Translations under genes and position numbers: made by a program
The notes under the pieces: generated by a model
What the model saw: only the letters and a program-made list of their open reading frames with translations
Told to the model about the DNA's origin: nothing
The model's database searches: none
DNA from: Leptasterias polaris
Taxonomy: Eukaryota; Echinodermata; Asteroidea; Forcipulatida; Asteriidae
DNA length: 64,000 nucleotides
Assembly (NCBI GenBank): GCA_037783415.1
Contig: JAZGTN010000011.1
Location: 682,001-746,000 of the forward strand
Direction of reading: 5' to 3'
Shown here: positions 1 to 30,400 of the stretch, piece by piece
Layout of the letters: each line of letters starts with the position of its first letter
Numbering within the stretch: the stretch's first letter is position 1

Positions 1-18417
<18,417 letters not shown>

Positions 18418-18860
18418 AGAGGCAATGAGAGGAAAATGCAGGGTGACAACTTCATTCCATGGGAGCCTGATGTTTGCCAAGAAAATTATGATGATTTCTC
18501 AGCTATAAGCTTGATCTCAACATCTGTCCACAAAGTTTAAGCCCAGGTATTAAGGGTGTGTACTGATTCTGAATGTGGATACGGGCTTGAAGCCCAGGTA
18601 TTAAGGGTGTGTACTGATTCTGAATGTGGATACGGGCTTGGCATGTTTTTGGTATCATGTGTTTATTTATTTATTTAATTGTACTGGTGATATAAAGTTG
18701 GAAATACCATCAGATCAAAAATCAGGTCACAAAAGTAAGGAGACTGGGACCACTAAGATTGGAGTCTGTATTATTCCCCCTCCCCCCCCCCCCCAAAAAA
18801 AAGGAAGCAAAAGCAATTGCGTATTAAAAACAAAACAATTATACTCACAAAATTCTTAAG
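18418..18860 (+). other. MTR 3' UTR region with a 51-bp tandem duplication
   Basis: Follows the MTR stop. Two adjacent near-identical 51-bp copies lie at about 18540-18590 and 18591-18641. A poly-C/poly-A run lies at about 18778-18802. The polyadenylation site cannot be fixed: the nearest clear AATAAA-type signals are much further on, near 20610-20630. Confidence 0.5.
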
Positions 18861-19110
18861 AGTCGCATCCCCTTAAGGTGATCCCTCCTGCCTCTTCTTA
18901 GAAATTCTTGGTTGTGATCCCTGGTTATCTGGCAGTTACAGGTTCAATGGCTTCTGACTGGCAGCCCTGATCAAAGATCTTGAGAAAATAGGGAGACCAC
19001 CAACATATAAGGGCTAGATTGCTCAGTTGATAGAGCGCCGGCACGTTAATCTGGAGGTCACAGATTCAAATTCTTGTTCGTCAATGCTTCTTTGTTCAAC
19101 CTAAAATTTA
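18852..19110 (+). mobile_element. tRNA-Lys-like composite repeat, copy 2
   Basis: A 5' segment (ttaaggtgatccctcctgcc, ..., ggcagttacaggttcaatgg, cttctgactggcagcc) precedes the tRNA-like part at 19010-19083. The same order occurs at 24740-25010, so the repeat unit is longer than the tRNA-like head. Confidence 0.7.
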
Positions 19111-21920
19111 AATTCTTAAAGAGTCTTTTATACATGTGCAAAAATACATCCTCTACTCCTGAAAGACTTGATGCTTGTTAATCATCCCATTTAAAGCAAA
19201 GTCTGCCACAACCGCATTGCTCTTGGTCTGCCACTTTTAGATGTCAAAAAGCGAATATGAATATATGGTGAGCGTCAACTGCGTGCACCGCCTAAAAATT
19301 TCACTTCACTAACCAGGAAACTGACTTTCAAAATGGTGCATGCACTATGACGCCAGGTGAATTGGGTCAATATAATAAGTATGTTTTGATTTTAGTAAAG
19401 TCTTGAGCACCAATTATTTCACTTTTCAGGATCTTTCTTTTGCATCAAGATTTTGTTATATATATATTTTTTTTAACACTTAAGATTTAACTTGATTTTC
19501 GTCATTTAAGTGACAGGATTTCATGAATATACATGTGTACTTGAAGAGTTCCTTTTAAACCTATAGAGATACCTGTGCTCAGGGATGTGATTCCTCCGTT
19601 TTAAACCGGAAATCCGGGTTTTTTTGCCCCCTAAAAAAAATATATATATATATATATATATTTTTAATAACTTAAAATCAAATTCATAAAAAAATAAAGA
19701 TCAAATCGTATATAACGCCCCAGATTGCAGAGTAGGGCTTTTAAAACCAAAGATAAATGTTATTAGTGGGCTTCGTGCTCGCAAGTTTTCGAGCTCGCAA
19801 GCTTTGCGCTCAGAGTTCAGGTTTTTTTTTCAACAGCCTATCACATCCCTGTGTGCTGTATAAATGATCTGTATTGTGGAAGTGTACATATTCATTAAAT
19901 ACCAACTCATTATTACTTTTCAGGGGATGAGATATACAAATATTTTTTTTTTTTTTCAATATTTTCCTCTGTTGCAAATGTTGATACTTTTCACCACTCA
20001 AATGTGTGTTGTTGTTTTTATGTTGGAATACATAGGATAAGTACAAATATGGGGCGTCTGCATCCCATATCAACTTGGCTATAGACCTTGTTGGATATGG
20101 GACGCAAAAGCGCTATATCCTCCCCTGTCCGGTTTTCGATGTACTATGCCTTTTTCTTTGAATTGAAAAAAAAAAAAATGCCATATATCAACTGATGCCC
20201 TAATTACCTTCCTTTGTTTATAAGAAGTATGTAAAAATATATTAAAACTTGATAGACATTGAAACTTTCACACCACGCACCGATCTTCAATGACTTCAAT
20301 AGCGTCCCCGTGTTTTGAGTTTTACCTGTTTTCGAGGCAAACAAAAATTAACAAGAAAGTATGGTGTCCCGGTGAAGCCATACGCAGAAGAAACATCTGC
20401 AGTGACTTCAAGTGTTCTGTGAGACTTTGTGTATGACTCTATAGCCAGCAGCTGTCTTCATTTTATTCAAAATATTTTTTATTTAATTTTAAAAATTACG
20501 ATAATAATTTGCAAAAACTATTTAAAAAAAAAAAAAAGTAAATAATTCTTGGCTTTCAAATCTGATTTTTTTAAATAGTTTTGTGTCTTTTATGTTTCTT
20601 AACATTTATAATAAAGCATATAAATAAACAGTGATAATTGAATCACCAAGCCGATGTTTAAATTTTAATATTAATAATAATAATGATATGAGGGTTACAC
20701 AAATTTTTCTCAAGACTATAAGAAAAATGATATAAGGCACATGGCTTCTTTAAGCCTCTGTATTTTTTCCCCAGAATGCTCAGCAAAATGTTCAGTCACA
20801 TGATTTGATCATCGTGAATTGTGAATTGAAAAAGTGTTTGATGAAACTTTTTCGGAGGGCAATTTTTTTGTTATGGCCCCGACAGTATGACATATTTTTG
20901 TACCTTGTAGAAATGCCTAAATACCACAACTTTTTGCATTTACAAGTGCAACTAACCAGTGGAGCCATACATGTTTCTAAGTTTTGGTCAAAGGAGAGGA
21001 GACTCTTTGCTTGGCAAGTCAAACCACAAAAATTGTATCTAGGGACTGTTTACATCGCACGCAGAGAGGTAAAAGATTTGCATCGATTTCTGGGACGCCT
21101 TGAATACAGGACGTCCTACGATATATTTTCCGTATTCCACTCACGCTTTTGTGATAACTAATAAAACATGATTACTGCAACAGGTTTCACAGTTGTAAAC
21201 TCAACTGTTGATCAGCAAAGAAGTTCCCAAGACTAACTTGATTAAAAGTTCAACATTTTTCAAAATTGCAATGGTCTGAAATTCATTGTTTGAGTCAATT
21301 TTAAAATGTTACTGTTAGTGCAAATGTGCAGAAACAATAAAAACACCCGAAAGAGGTTGACAAGTTATGAACATTTGAATAGAACAATACTGTCTGGTGT
21401 TATTGTTTGCTTTGTTTGCAGGAATGTGAATTCATTAGACAATGTGTAAATGGATTATTGAAAAATATAGTGCATCTTCATCCAATATGCAATTCTACCT
21501 TCAGCCACATTGCATAATATGTGATGCAGAAGCACTGTATCTCTCCATATTACACATGAGCTCATAGATAACTAACTGTGTATTAGTAATACAATTAAAG
21601 GAAAATGGTTTTACTCTTTTTACTGATGTTCAATAGTACTGGGTTTTTTTTTCACTTTTGTAGTATTTGTCACTGTTTTTGAATTTTCAATTAAGATGTT
21701 TTTCTCTGATGTGCAAAATGAATTGGATAAACAGATGACATTGTTTTTAGTTCAAATATATTTTTATGAGTAAAGATGCATTTTAAGTTATTATTTTAAT
21801 TAGTTCAAAAGTTGAAATATGTTTAAGCAGTCATACTCGCAAGTTGATTCTCCGATCAACTGTTCAATTCAAGATAAGGAGGCAGGTTGTCTATCGGTAG
21901 ATCTCTTTTGTTTTATACAT
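19111..21920. other. MTR-HHAT intergenic DNA
   Basis: Holds an AT microsatellite (about 19640-19664), homopolymer runs, and a short repeat at 20070-20135 (atatcaacttggc...ggatatgggacgcaaaagc) resembling 25598-25690. Open frames such as 20805-21161 show no domains. Candidate AATAAA signals near 20610-20630 could belong to MTR or to nothing. Confidence 0.45.
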
Positions 21921-21928
21921 TTACTTAA

Positions 21929-22283
21929 AGGCAGGTTATACTTTTGGTAATTACTCCGCAAGTTAATGATCATAAAAACAGACTTGGTAAAGAGCACTGG
22001 AGAGCTGTTGATATTATAAATCATTATTAGAAACGACCCCCTCTGTTTAAGAGAAAGAATTTAACTTTTATAATTCGAATCTGAGAAAGGCTTCAGGCAT
22101 GAAGCCTTAGGCATCTGAAAGCACACAATTATATGCAACAAGGGTGTTTTTCTTTCATTACTTTCCTGCAACTTTAATGACCAATTTAGCCCATATTTCA
22201 CAGGTTTGTTATTTTATCGATACGTTGGGATACACAAAGTGAGGATACTGCTCTTTGACAATTAACAAAAGTGTATCCTGCCT
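21929..22283. mobile_element. TTAA-flanked MITE (family M6), copy 1
   Basis: TTAA at 21925-21928 and 22284-22287. The left end aggcaggttatacttttggt and the right end (inverted) aggcaggatacacttttgtt pair. Internal blocks agagctgttgata, ctgaaagcacac and caacaagggtgtttt are shared with 27085-27451. Confidence 0.85.
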
Positions 22284-23559
22284 TTAATAGCAGCCATATT
22301 TTTTATTACGATTGTATAAATAAATTTGCTTTTTATTTTGTATTTGTATTTTACTGATATTTTGTGTTTGAGGGTTTGGTGTTTTTTTTCTTCAAACTGT
22401 TATTATGTAACTACTAGTACATTACATTTTCAAGATTAAAGCTGAAAGCAACAACGATTTTAGGGATGATAAAAATGTTTGTAAAGATTGTGTTTTGTTT
22501 GAGTGGACAATTTAGTTATCAAGGCAGATCACAAAACTTCAATAGTTGAGATTTTTTTAGGTAGACAATTTGAACTTTGCACATATTGCAAGACGATTGT
22601 AAATGCTTTTCGGTCTGAGTAATGATGAATGAATCTTTAAAAAAAAAAAAAAAAAAACCACTGTTAGATTTCTGTGTTTCTGCAGTTCGCATGTGAAACC
22701 ATGCATACAATTACAACTCGGAGGAGCTAGAATATTTTAAAAATTAATAACACTCGCCAGCACTTAAAGACAACAGAGGGCGCTGTTCACCCAGTGTTGT
22801 GTGTCAGTCGGTAAGAAGCTGTCGTCGACTGTCTTTAAAGTCTGCAGCTTTCTAAGTAAAACTGAATGAAACATCAACAAAAAGGTTCACGATGAAACTT
22901 CCTTCCTCCATGCTTCTTCAAAAAAATTTATCATACACAAAGGTGCAAGTAAGTAGGTTAAAAACTTTACTATGTAACTACCAAAAAATTAAAAATACCA
23001 ATCAAGAATCATTGCATTGCATTTCCTCTCCCGTCTACCCTTTTGTATTTTGTCTGCAAAGATGATGCGGCCAAGGTCATTGGCTTTGTGGGCCCCGGTT
23101 CGATTGTCAATCAGGATGTCTCTCGTCGAGGGTAGTTAGGGTGTCTGAATCATTGGTGTAGAAATGTCTTTAGTGGTGAAAATGCTAGTGTGGTAATGAT
23201 GGCCATTGAATTCCTTGGCTTTTCCCGTACTCTTGTCTTGTCTTTTTAGTTACAGTTACACCGTCCATGGAGGAAGGAAATTTCCTTCCTCCATGGTTAC
23301 ACTAGTTTTTCCTTTTGATTGAGTGCAGCCTTCAATTCAATGATTGAAGATTGCACTGCCAGACAGTCACCGGGGTGTAGCACATCTTATACTAGTCGAC
23401 TAAATGGCAACTATGATAAGACCGATGTTAAGACTCAAACTCAAACTTCAAAGACTAAGTAAGAGAGCCAAAACAGCCCAACAAGGTGGGCTAACTGGGG
23501 TGAACCCCTTCTCTTACTAGCGATAAGTGTGTACTGGGGTCTTTTACATGGATTGATAG
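22284..23559. other. Upstream of HHAT, includes a 32-bp palindrome
   Basis: A/T-rich DNA with an A run at about 22638-22656 and a perfect 32-bp palindrome at 23265-23296. No coding frame recognised. The noncoding first exon and promoter of HHAT may lie here or further on but could not be identified. Confidence 0.4.
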
Positions 23560-23740
23560 TTTTTATAACAGCACACAGGACCTATGGCTTTATGTCACAT
23601 CCGAAGGACAAAGAAATAATGGTGAAGTGTCTTGCTAAAAGTTAAGGACACAAGTGTCACGACTGGGACTCGAACCCACACTCTGGTGATCAGAAACACC
23701 GGAACTTGAGTTCGGTGCTCTTAGCCACTCGGCCATGACA
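23560..23740 (-). mobile_element. tRNA-Leu(CAA)-derived SINE, copy D
   Basis: Minus strand 23740-23655 reads as a near-intact tRNA-Leu: box A ggccgagtggctaag, anticodon loop actCAAgtt, box B gtgggttcgagtcccagtc, with acceptor strands that pair. The SINE body follows (cttgtgtcc..., ccttcggatgtgacataaag). The tail shows it is a retroposon and not a free tRNA gene. Confidence 0.75.
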
Positions 23741-24192
23741 TGTCAGTTACAGAATAGACCATGGAGGTAGAATTAGGGAATAACAGTGTGGGGAGCCGGT
23801 CTTCACTGCGTGGTATTAATGACCGGGTTGGTGGCTGGCCGCTGTTAATGGACCGAGCCACTTCCCCAAAAAGAGTTAGTGTACATATGGTTTTATCCAC
23901 AATTTTACTGCTGTAATTTTTCTTAAGTTCATCTTGTTGTGATATTTTAGCAACCGTCGATCCTCCTGACCTCTGTTCTATGACCATGTGGGGATCGAGT
24001 GTTATGGTTATTGCAACTAAACTTTCTAAGTTGAGAAACTAATGTGTTGTGATTTGGCAGCCTCATCAGGCTCAGCTATGAATTTTATTGTTTCTGTATC
24101 AGGGATGGAATCTGTCAGAAATTTGTAAAATATATTTTCATCTGTTTCTCTAATTTTCAGTAATTTGCAGCTGACCTTGATTTACTGGCATC

Positions 24193-24409
24193 ATGGGGAA
24201 ACTTCAAGACAGAAGACTCCTAGTGAAGAAGAAAACCAGTAGATCCAAATCCCATGGCACTAGCAGCAAAGGAAAGCTCCCATCATCGCCACCAACTGAT
24301 GTGAATATGACCGAGGGCAAGCTCTCCATCCCAGAACTTGCCGTCTATGTCACATTTATTGTTATCACGTTCTCAACTGCTTTCTACAATGTTTACATTT
24401 CTTCGCAAG
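24193..24409 (+). CDS. HHAT: HHAT coding exon 1
   Basis: Start ATG 24193, basic N-terminus (RRLLVKKKTSRSKSHG) then a hydrophobic segment LAVYVTFIVITFSTAFY. Longer at the N-terminus than vertebrate HHAT. Ends in phase 1 with donor gtattg. The reading frame runs into the intron and stops soon after. Confidence 0.85.
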
Positions 24410-27400
24410 GTATTGCAAACAATTTGTGATTGAAGAAACAAAAACTATCCACACACTCTGCTATCAATCTGTTTGAAGAAATTTATACATGGTTGCTGTA
24501 AGAATTGTGATCTAAAGAAAGTTTTTGTTTATACTTATTGAACGTCTCTTTATTGCTGTGTAAATTGCTTTTGTAAGAACTTGTCCTGCTGTTTGTCTGT
24601 TGCCCTGGAGTAGATTGGGAAACCGGGGGAAAATTGTTTTTAAACTTTTCTATGTTCAACCCCAATTTATTTTAAATTTACCCAGTCAGTTTCCCTTGTG
24701 GTTTAGGCTTAGGCCTATTCAATATAACTTGATATTTGAAATAAAAAAAGTTGCATCCCCATATGGTGATCCCCTGGCTGCTGCTTCCCAGGTTGTATCA
24801 TAAACTTGGGTGTGATCCCTGGCTATACGGCAGCTAATGGTTGTATTGCTTCTAACTGGCACCCCGAACAAAAACATTGACAAAATAAGAAGACTGGCAA
24901 CATAGGGCTAGATAGCTGGAGGTCGTTAGTTCAAATCCTGCTCTAGTCAATGTTTCTTTGTTCAACCCCAAAATTACTAAAAATTTACCCAGTCAGTTCA
25001 CCTTGTTATTGTTAGAACTTGTCCTGCTGTTTGTCTATTGCCCTGGAGTAGATTGGAAAACCGGGGACTTTCTACTTTCCCTAAATTGAAAACCGTTTTC
25101 TTGTTACTTTCTTCTCTACCATGGAGTGAGATAGGGAAACATTGTCCACAGACTAAATGGCCCTGTATTAACTCTGACCATTGTAGTTTTATTATTTAGA
25201 AGCCATGGCTCCGAAAAGAGTTTATTCTCTTTGTACTGTTTTAGCTATTAATGCATACTTTACTGTTTTATCTCTCAAAGAACATGTCGAAGTCTTCAGT
25301 TCCTATATGCTTGAGCGTGGTTGGTCAATTTTTGGTAACAGCCACAAGGTAATATTAACCATAATTTGAAGTTTTGTTTGTTTGTTTTGTTGCATTATGT
25401 GAGACGAAACCATGAGTAGTGACATAGTCTATCACCAATTATCTTCAAGCAAACTTGAATCTTCGATTGTGATTGGTTGACCCATAACAACAAGAGTGTT
25501 ATTATATAAACCTACACTAAATGGCCCATATCTAACACTGTTCTATAGCACGCTATTTTAAGCTACTCATCAAGTTTGTCTGAATAATATAGCTCTTCTG
25601 GGCCCCATATCCAACTCGGCCTTCATCCTCATTGGATACTGGGCGCAGAAGCGCTATATATTTTCTAGCGCTTGTGTGATAACTAATGTTATTTAGTATT
25701 GATTTGATGTACCTGACATCTACAGAGAGCCAAAAGAAACCAGATGTCCATGGGTGTGTGGAGGACCCAACTTGAGCTCTGATGTTCCTGATCAGCAGGG
25801 TTTGGGTTCAAGTCCTGGTCGTTGCACTTGTTCCCTTTAGCAAGATACTTTACCATAGCTGCTTTGTCCTTCGGATGGGGCATTAAGCCGTAAGTCACAT
25901 TGACTAGCATTGGTAGTGCACGTAAAGGAACCAGAACACTTATCATGGAAGGGGTTAACACTGATGTTTCTGGTCGACAAAGCAAGCACCCTTGTTTACA
26001 GGTTTCCCCAGGCTTGTGAGCTACAGTGATTGATTTATTTTATGAGGCATCCTTGGTTTCATTACCATAAATACCTAATTCCCAACCTTACTAGATTGTA
26101 TCTTAACTGTGTCACATATGAACCGATTGCAACTTGTCCCTGCTAAAACCACCCCACTATCATCCTGTGAACCTGTGTCGTCTCCTACCTTCTAACACCT
26201 TATCCTGACACTCTATAGCTCACCCCCCCCCCCTCCCCTCACTCCTTATCTAATCACACTCGTCCTTTTGACCACTAACTACCGACAACCAACATCACCC
26301 CCATTGATGACCAACATTACACTGCACCCAGTGTTGGATCTTGTTAGTATTCACTGTCATCTTTCTTCCATCTGTCGTCTTCCTTCAGGATGTAGCAGAT
26401 TTTGAATGGTCATATTGGCACGCCATGGTTACACCTGTGACTATACTCTTCACATTGGGCCATATCATTCTTGGCAGAGTCGTGGAGAAAACTATACCCA
26501 AGGTCTGTCGTAAATTTTATTTGCATTTTCATTTATCCTTTTCAAACACTACAAAGAATATGTTATGTCCAGGTTGTGTTTCATCAATTGCATATGAGTG
26601 CATCTTTTGATCAGGACTGTGTTTCCCTCAGACGCGCATTGTGAACAATTTTACGCAAACGTTTGCACTCAGTGGAACTGATTATGTAAGCTCAAAGCTC
26701 ACACAACTGATGTCGGCCCATGTCGTGAATGTCTTGGTTCCTAATTATTATTCCGAGACAAGAAGTTACTTCATCCCCAAATTACTGCCTAATAGTAATA
26801 CCCACCACTGAAAAGCGCATATTAAGTAATTTCCTGACAATAAAAGGATGTCATCTTCTTGGCTTTCCACCATCTTAAAAACGTACAGCCATTTTAAAGC
26901 AGCCACAAACACCTCAGAAATACATTTCCAGTCTGTTGACAATGTTCTGACCGGGGTACAGTGTCCCATTTTTAATCCTTGAGAGTGTGTTGACATCTTC
27001 TCCTTTTACAGCTGGGCTCATAGTTCCAATTAGAATCGCTAGAAATGGTTAAATGATTAAGCAGAAGTCAAAAGTTCCATTTAAAGGCACTGGACACGTT
27101 TGGTAATTACACAAAATATATATTAGCATAAAAACTTACTTGGTAACAAGCAACGGAGAGCTGTTGATAGTATAAAACATTGTGAGAAACGACTCCCTCT
27201 GAAGTAACGTAGTTTTTGAGAAAGAGGTAATTTCTCACTAAAATAATAAAAGACTTCTGGCCAGAAGCCTTTTATTCCTATCTGAAAGCACACTAGTTTG
27301 TACAACAAGGGTGTTTTTTCTTTCATCATTTTCTTGCAACTTCGATGACCAATTGAGCCCAAAAGTTTTCACAGGCTTGTTATTTTATGCATATGTTGGG

Positions 27401-30400
27401 ATACTGGTGAGAATACTGGTCTTTGACAATTACCAAAAGTGTCCAGTGCCTTTAACCATTTAGGAAAATAAGTATAACTGCAAAACTCTAGCTCAAAGCA
27501 TCCCAATTATGAAAACTAATTTTCCTTTCCAATTTTCCCCACAGTGGAGGAAGCATTTTCTCTTGGGTTATGGATTGGTTTGTCTATTATGCATATTTGG
27601 TGTGATGGCAGTACTTGTGTTCATCCTGTACACTTTAGCAGCATACCTTGCATCAAGGACAAAGTCTCCTATGGTGGTATGGGCAGTCATAATCCTTGAA
27701 ATTTTAAGTATCAATACAGAGTTCTTCAGTAGTCATTTGGTAAGTACACAAACTTTTCTGATACTTGTGAATGTCAATTGGAATTCAGGTGCGGATCCAG
27801 AAATTTCACCAAAGAGAGTTAGAAAAGAACTCTCACAAAAAAGCTCTAAAAAGTAACTGGAGGGTTGCGATGATTATGGGTACAAAGCAAGCAGACAATA
27901 GGAATTACATGTCATTTTTCACCCTTTCAATTGTAGTTCCCTTTCAGAATGTGAATTATATCTCTACTAGATGACGAACATGTATAACACATGTTCCGAC
28001 AGTCAAATGGTGTTAAAGGATTGGGGCCCAATTTCATGGCTCTGCTTACCGCCGAATTCTGCGCTTACGATCACCATTCTCCGCTTACCGAGCAAGCTTC
28101 AAATTTATGCGCTAGCTTTGTAAGCGAAGAATGCCTAGTAACGTGGACTACGCAAGCGCACAAGCAAAATTCCCTGCTAACCCGTGAAATACGTTTGACA
28201 TAAGCGCGGAATTCCCTGCTTCCGTAAGCGCCGATTCTTTGCTTATGGTAAGCAGAGCCATGAAAATGGGCCCTGTATAGTCTGAGTGCATCTCAACATT
28301 TACCCCCATGTTTATGCTGTCTGAGCTTAGAACTATGTGATGGCGCAAGTTTAAAGTTTACAAAATGAAAATGGGCCCTGTATAGTCTGAGTGCATCTCA
28401 ACATTTACCCCCATGTTTATGTGATGGCGCAAGTTTAAAGTTTACAAAATAAAAAAGTGGGCCCTGTATAGTCTGAGTGCATCTCAACATTTACCCCCAT
28501 GTTTATGCTGTCTGAGCTTAGAACTATGTGATGGCGCAAGTTTAAAGTTTACAAAATGAAAATGGGCCCTGTATAGTCTGAGTGCATCTCAACATTTACC
28601 CCCATGTTTATGTGATGGCGCAAGTTTAAAGTTTACAAAATAAAAAAGTGGGCCCTGTATAGTCTGAGTGCATCTCAACATTTACCCCCATGTTTATGCT
28701 GTCTGAGCTTAGAACTATGTGATGGCGCAAGTTTAAAGTTTACAAAATGAAAATGGGCCCTGTATAGTCTGAGTGCATCTCAACATTTACCCCTATGTTT
28801 GTGCTGTTTGAGCTTAGAACTATGTGATGGCGCAAGTTTAAAGTTTGCAAAATGAAAAAAAAATTAAATAAAAGTTGTTGAGAGCAGGGAGGGGTACGGA
28901 CCCCCAAGACCTCAGCTCCTGGATCTGCGATTTCTTTTCACAAAATATCAAAATGTTGAGCTGTCTTTTCAAGCTGTGTCCTGAAAGGTGTCTTTTTTTT
29001 GAAACAGACTTTTCTCTTCCCGAAAGAAGAACTGTTCAACCATGTTGTCTTCAGCACTGCTATGTGTCAACTTCGGCTGCTCAGCTATTGTCTGGAATAC
29101 TGCAAAAGCACAAAACGGACAACCGGTACCCAGCATGGATACACCAATGAAAATTGGGATTTCTTTAGCATCATGTCCTACAATTTCTACTTGCCACTGT
29201 TTGCTACTGGACCTGTAATGACCTTTGACAAATTTTCTCAACAAGTAAGTGCCAAATGGAAATAAATGTAAAGAGCTTGTTGACAAGTTCAAATATTATC
29301 TTCGAATGGGTTAATTTGTTTAAGTTCGAGATTTCTTTTCTTCCCTTATTATTTTTTGGGTAAGGCACCATATAGATTGTCTGAGTCGTGTGTCGTACGT
29401 CGTACTTTATTTTGCCATGTATTTTCTGCTGCGACGCATGAATAATAATAATAACCTTTACATTTGTTTCAATGCTGCCATAAATCACAAGAATAGTACA
29501 AAATTAAACTGATAGTTCATGAACATACATCAATATTTTACAGATTGAGATAATAGTGAACAAAAAAAATCAAAAGGCAACATCTAGGTCCAGGGTGAAG
29601 CAACAGCTTTTGAACCCCAGCCTATGGCCATGGACGGATAGACATACATGAAAGACATCACATGAAGGAGTGTAAGACAGTAATCAAGGCCATTGTTATT
29701 AACCCTATTAACCCTATTATATATAATACTTACATACAGTATATTAGCATGTATTTACAAAATGAGTTTTAAGTTTTCTAGTAAAAATAGAAAGAGTGGG
29801 TAATGATTTAAGAGAGTCATCCAGACTATTCCAATATAGAGTGCCACGTTGGACAACACCACTTTTGGACAACGTAGTCCTACGATAATTAACATAAAGA
29901 TTGTTACTAGTAGCACTGCGGGTATTGTAGGAATGGATGTTTGAAGTTAGTGTAAAACAGGGGTTGAAACAAGCAGGTAATACATTATTCATATATTTAT
30001 ACATAAATTTTCCTAAGTTAAGATGATAAAGGTCAGTGAATTTTAAAAGTTTTAAATCTGCAAATAGAGGCCCAGAGTGCTCACAATAGCCACCAGTTTT
30101 AGATATTACTCGAACTGCACGTTTCTGGAGAGTAAGCAGTTTGTTACATTTAGGAGTTGGACTACCCCAGGTTAAAAGTGAGTAATTTAAATACGGTAAG
30201 ACAAAAGAGTTGTACAAGGTTACTAAAATGCTACTTGGTAGAAAATATTTTAGACGGTTCATTATACCAACATTTTTTGATATTTTGGCTGTTATAACGT
30301 CAATATGTTTCTTCCAGGTAAAATTCTCATCAATATGTATTCCCAAAAATTTAGTACCCTTAACCTGTTCAAGATTTGATATCATTTAAAATTAAAGGAA

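Noticed and set aside
20805..21161. 118-codon open frame between MTR and HHAT
   Set aside because: No domain, no splice support and AT-biased composition. It overlaps an antisense open frame of similar quality.
22795..22815. Noncoding first exon of HHAT with a donor at tcg/gtaaga
   Set aside because: A donor-like site alone, with no conserved sequence or promoter signal to support it.
23655..23740. Functional tRNA-Leu(CAA) gene
   Set aside because: The body and tail shared with other SINE copies follow directly, so it is better explained as a SINE head, although it still folds.
28268..28770. CRISPR-like array
   Set aside because: The units are whole tandem repeats of 86-105 bp without unique spacers, in an animal intron.
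29744..30385. Independent cellular gene of 213 codons on the minus strand
   Set aside because: It is the C-terminal part of the LINE ORF2, continuous in order with the endonuclease and RT motifs upstream.
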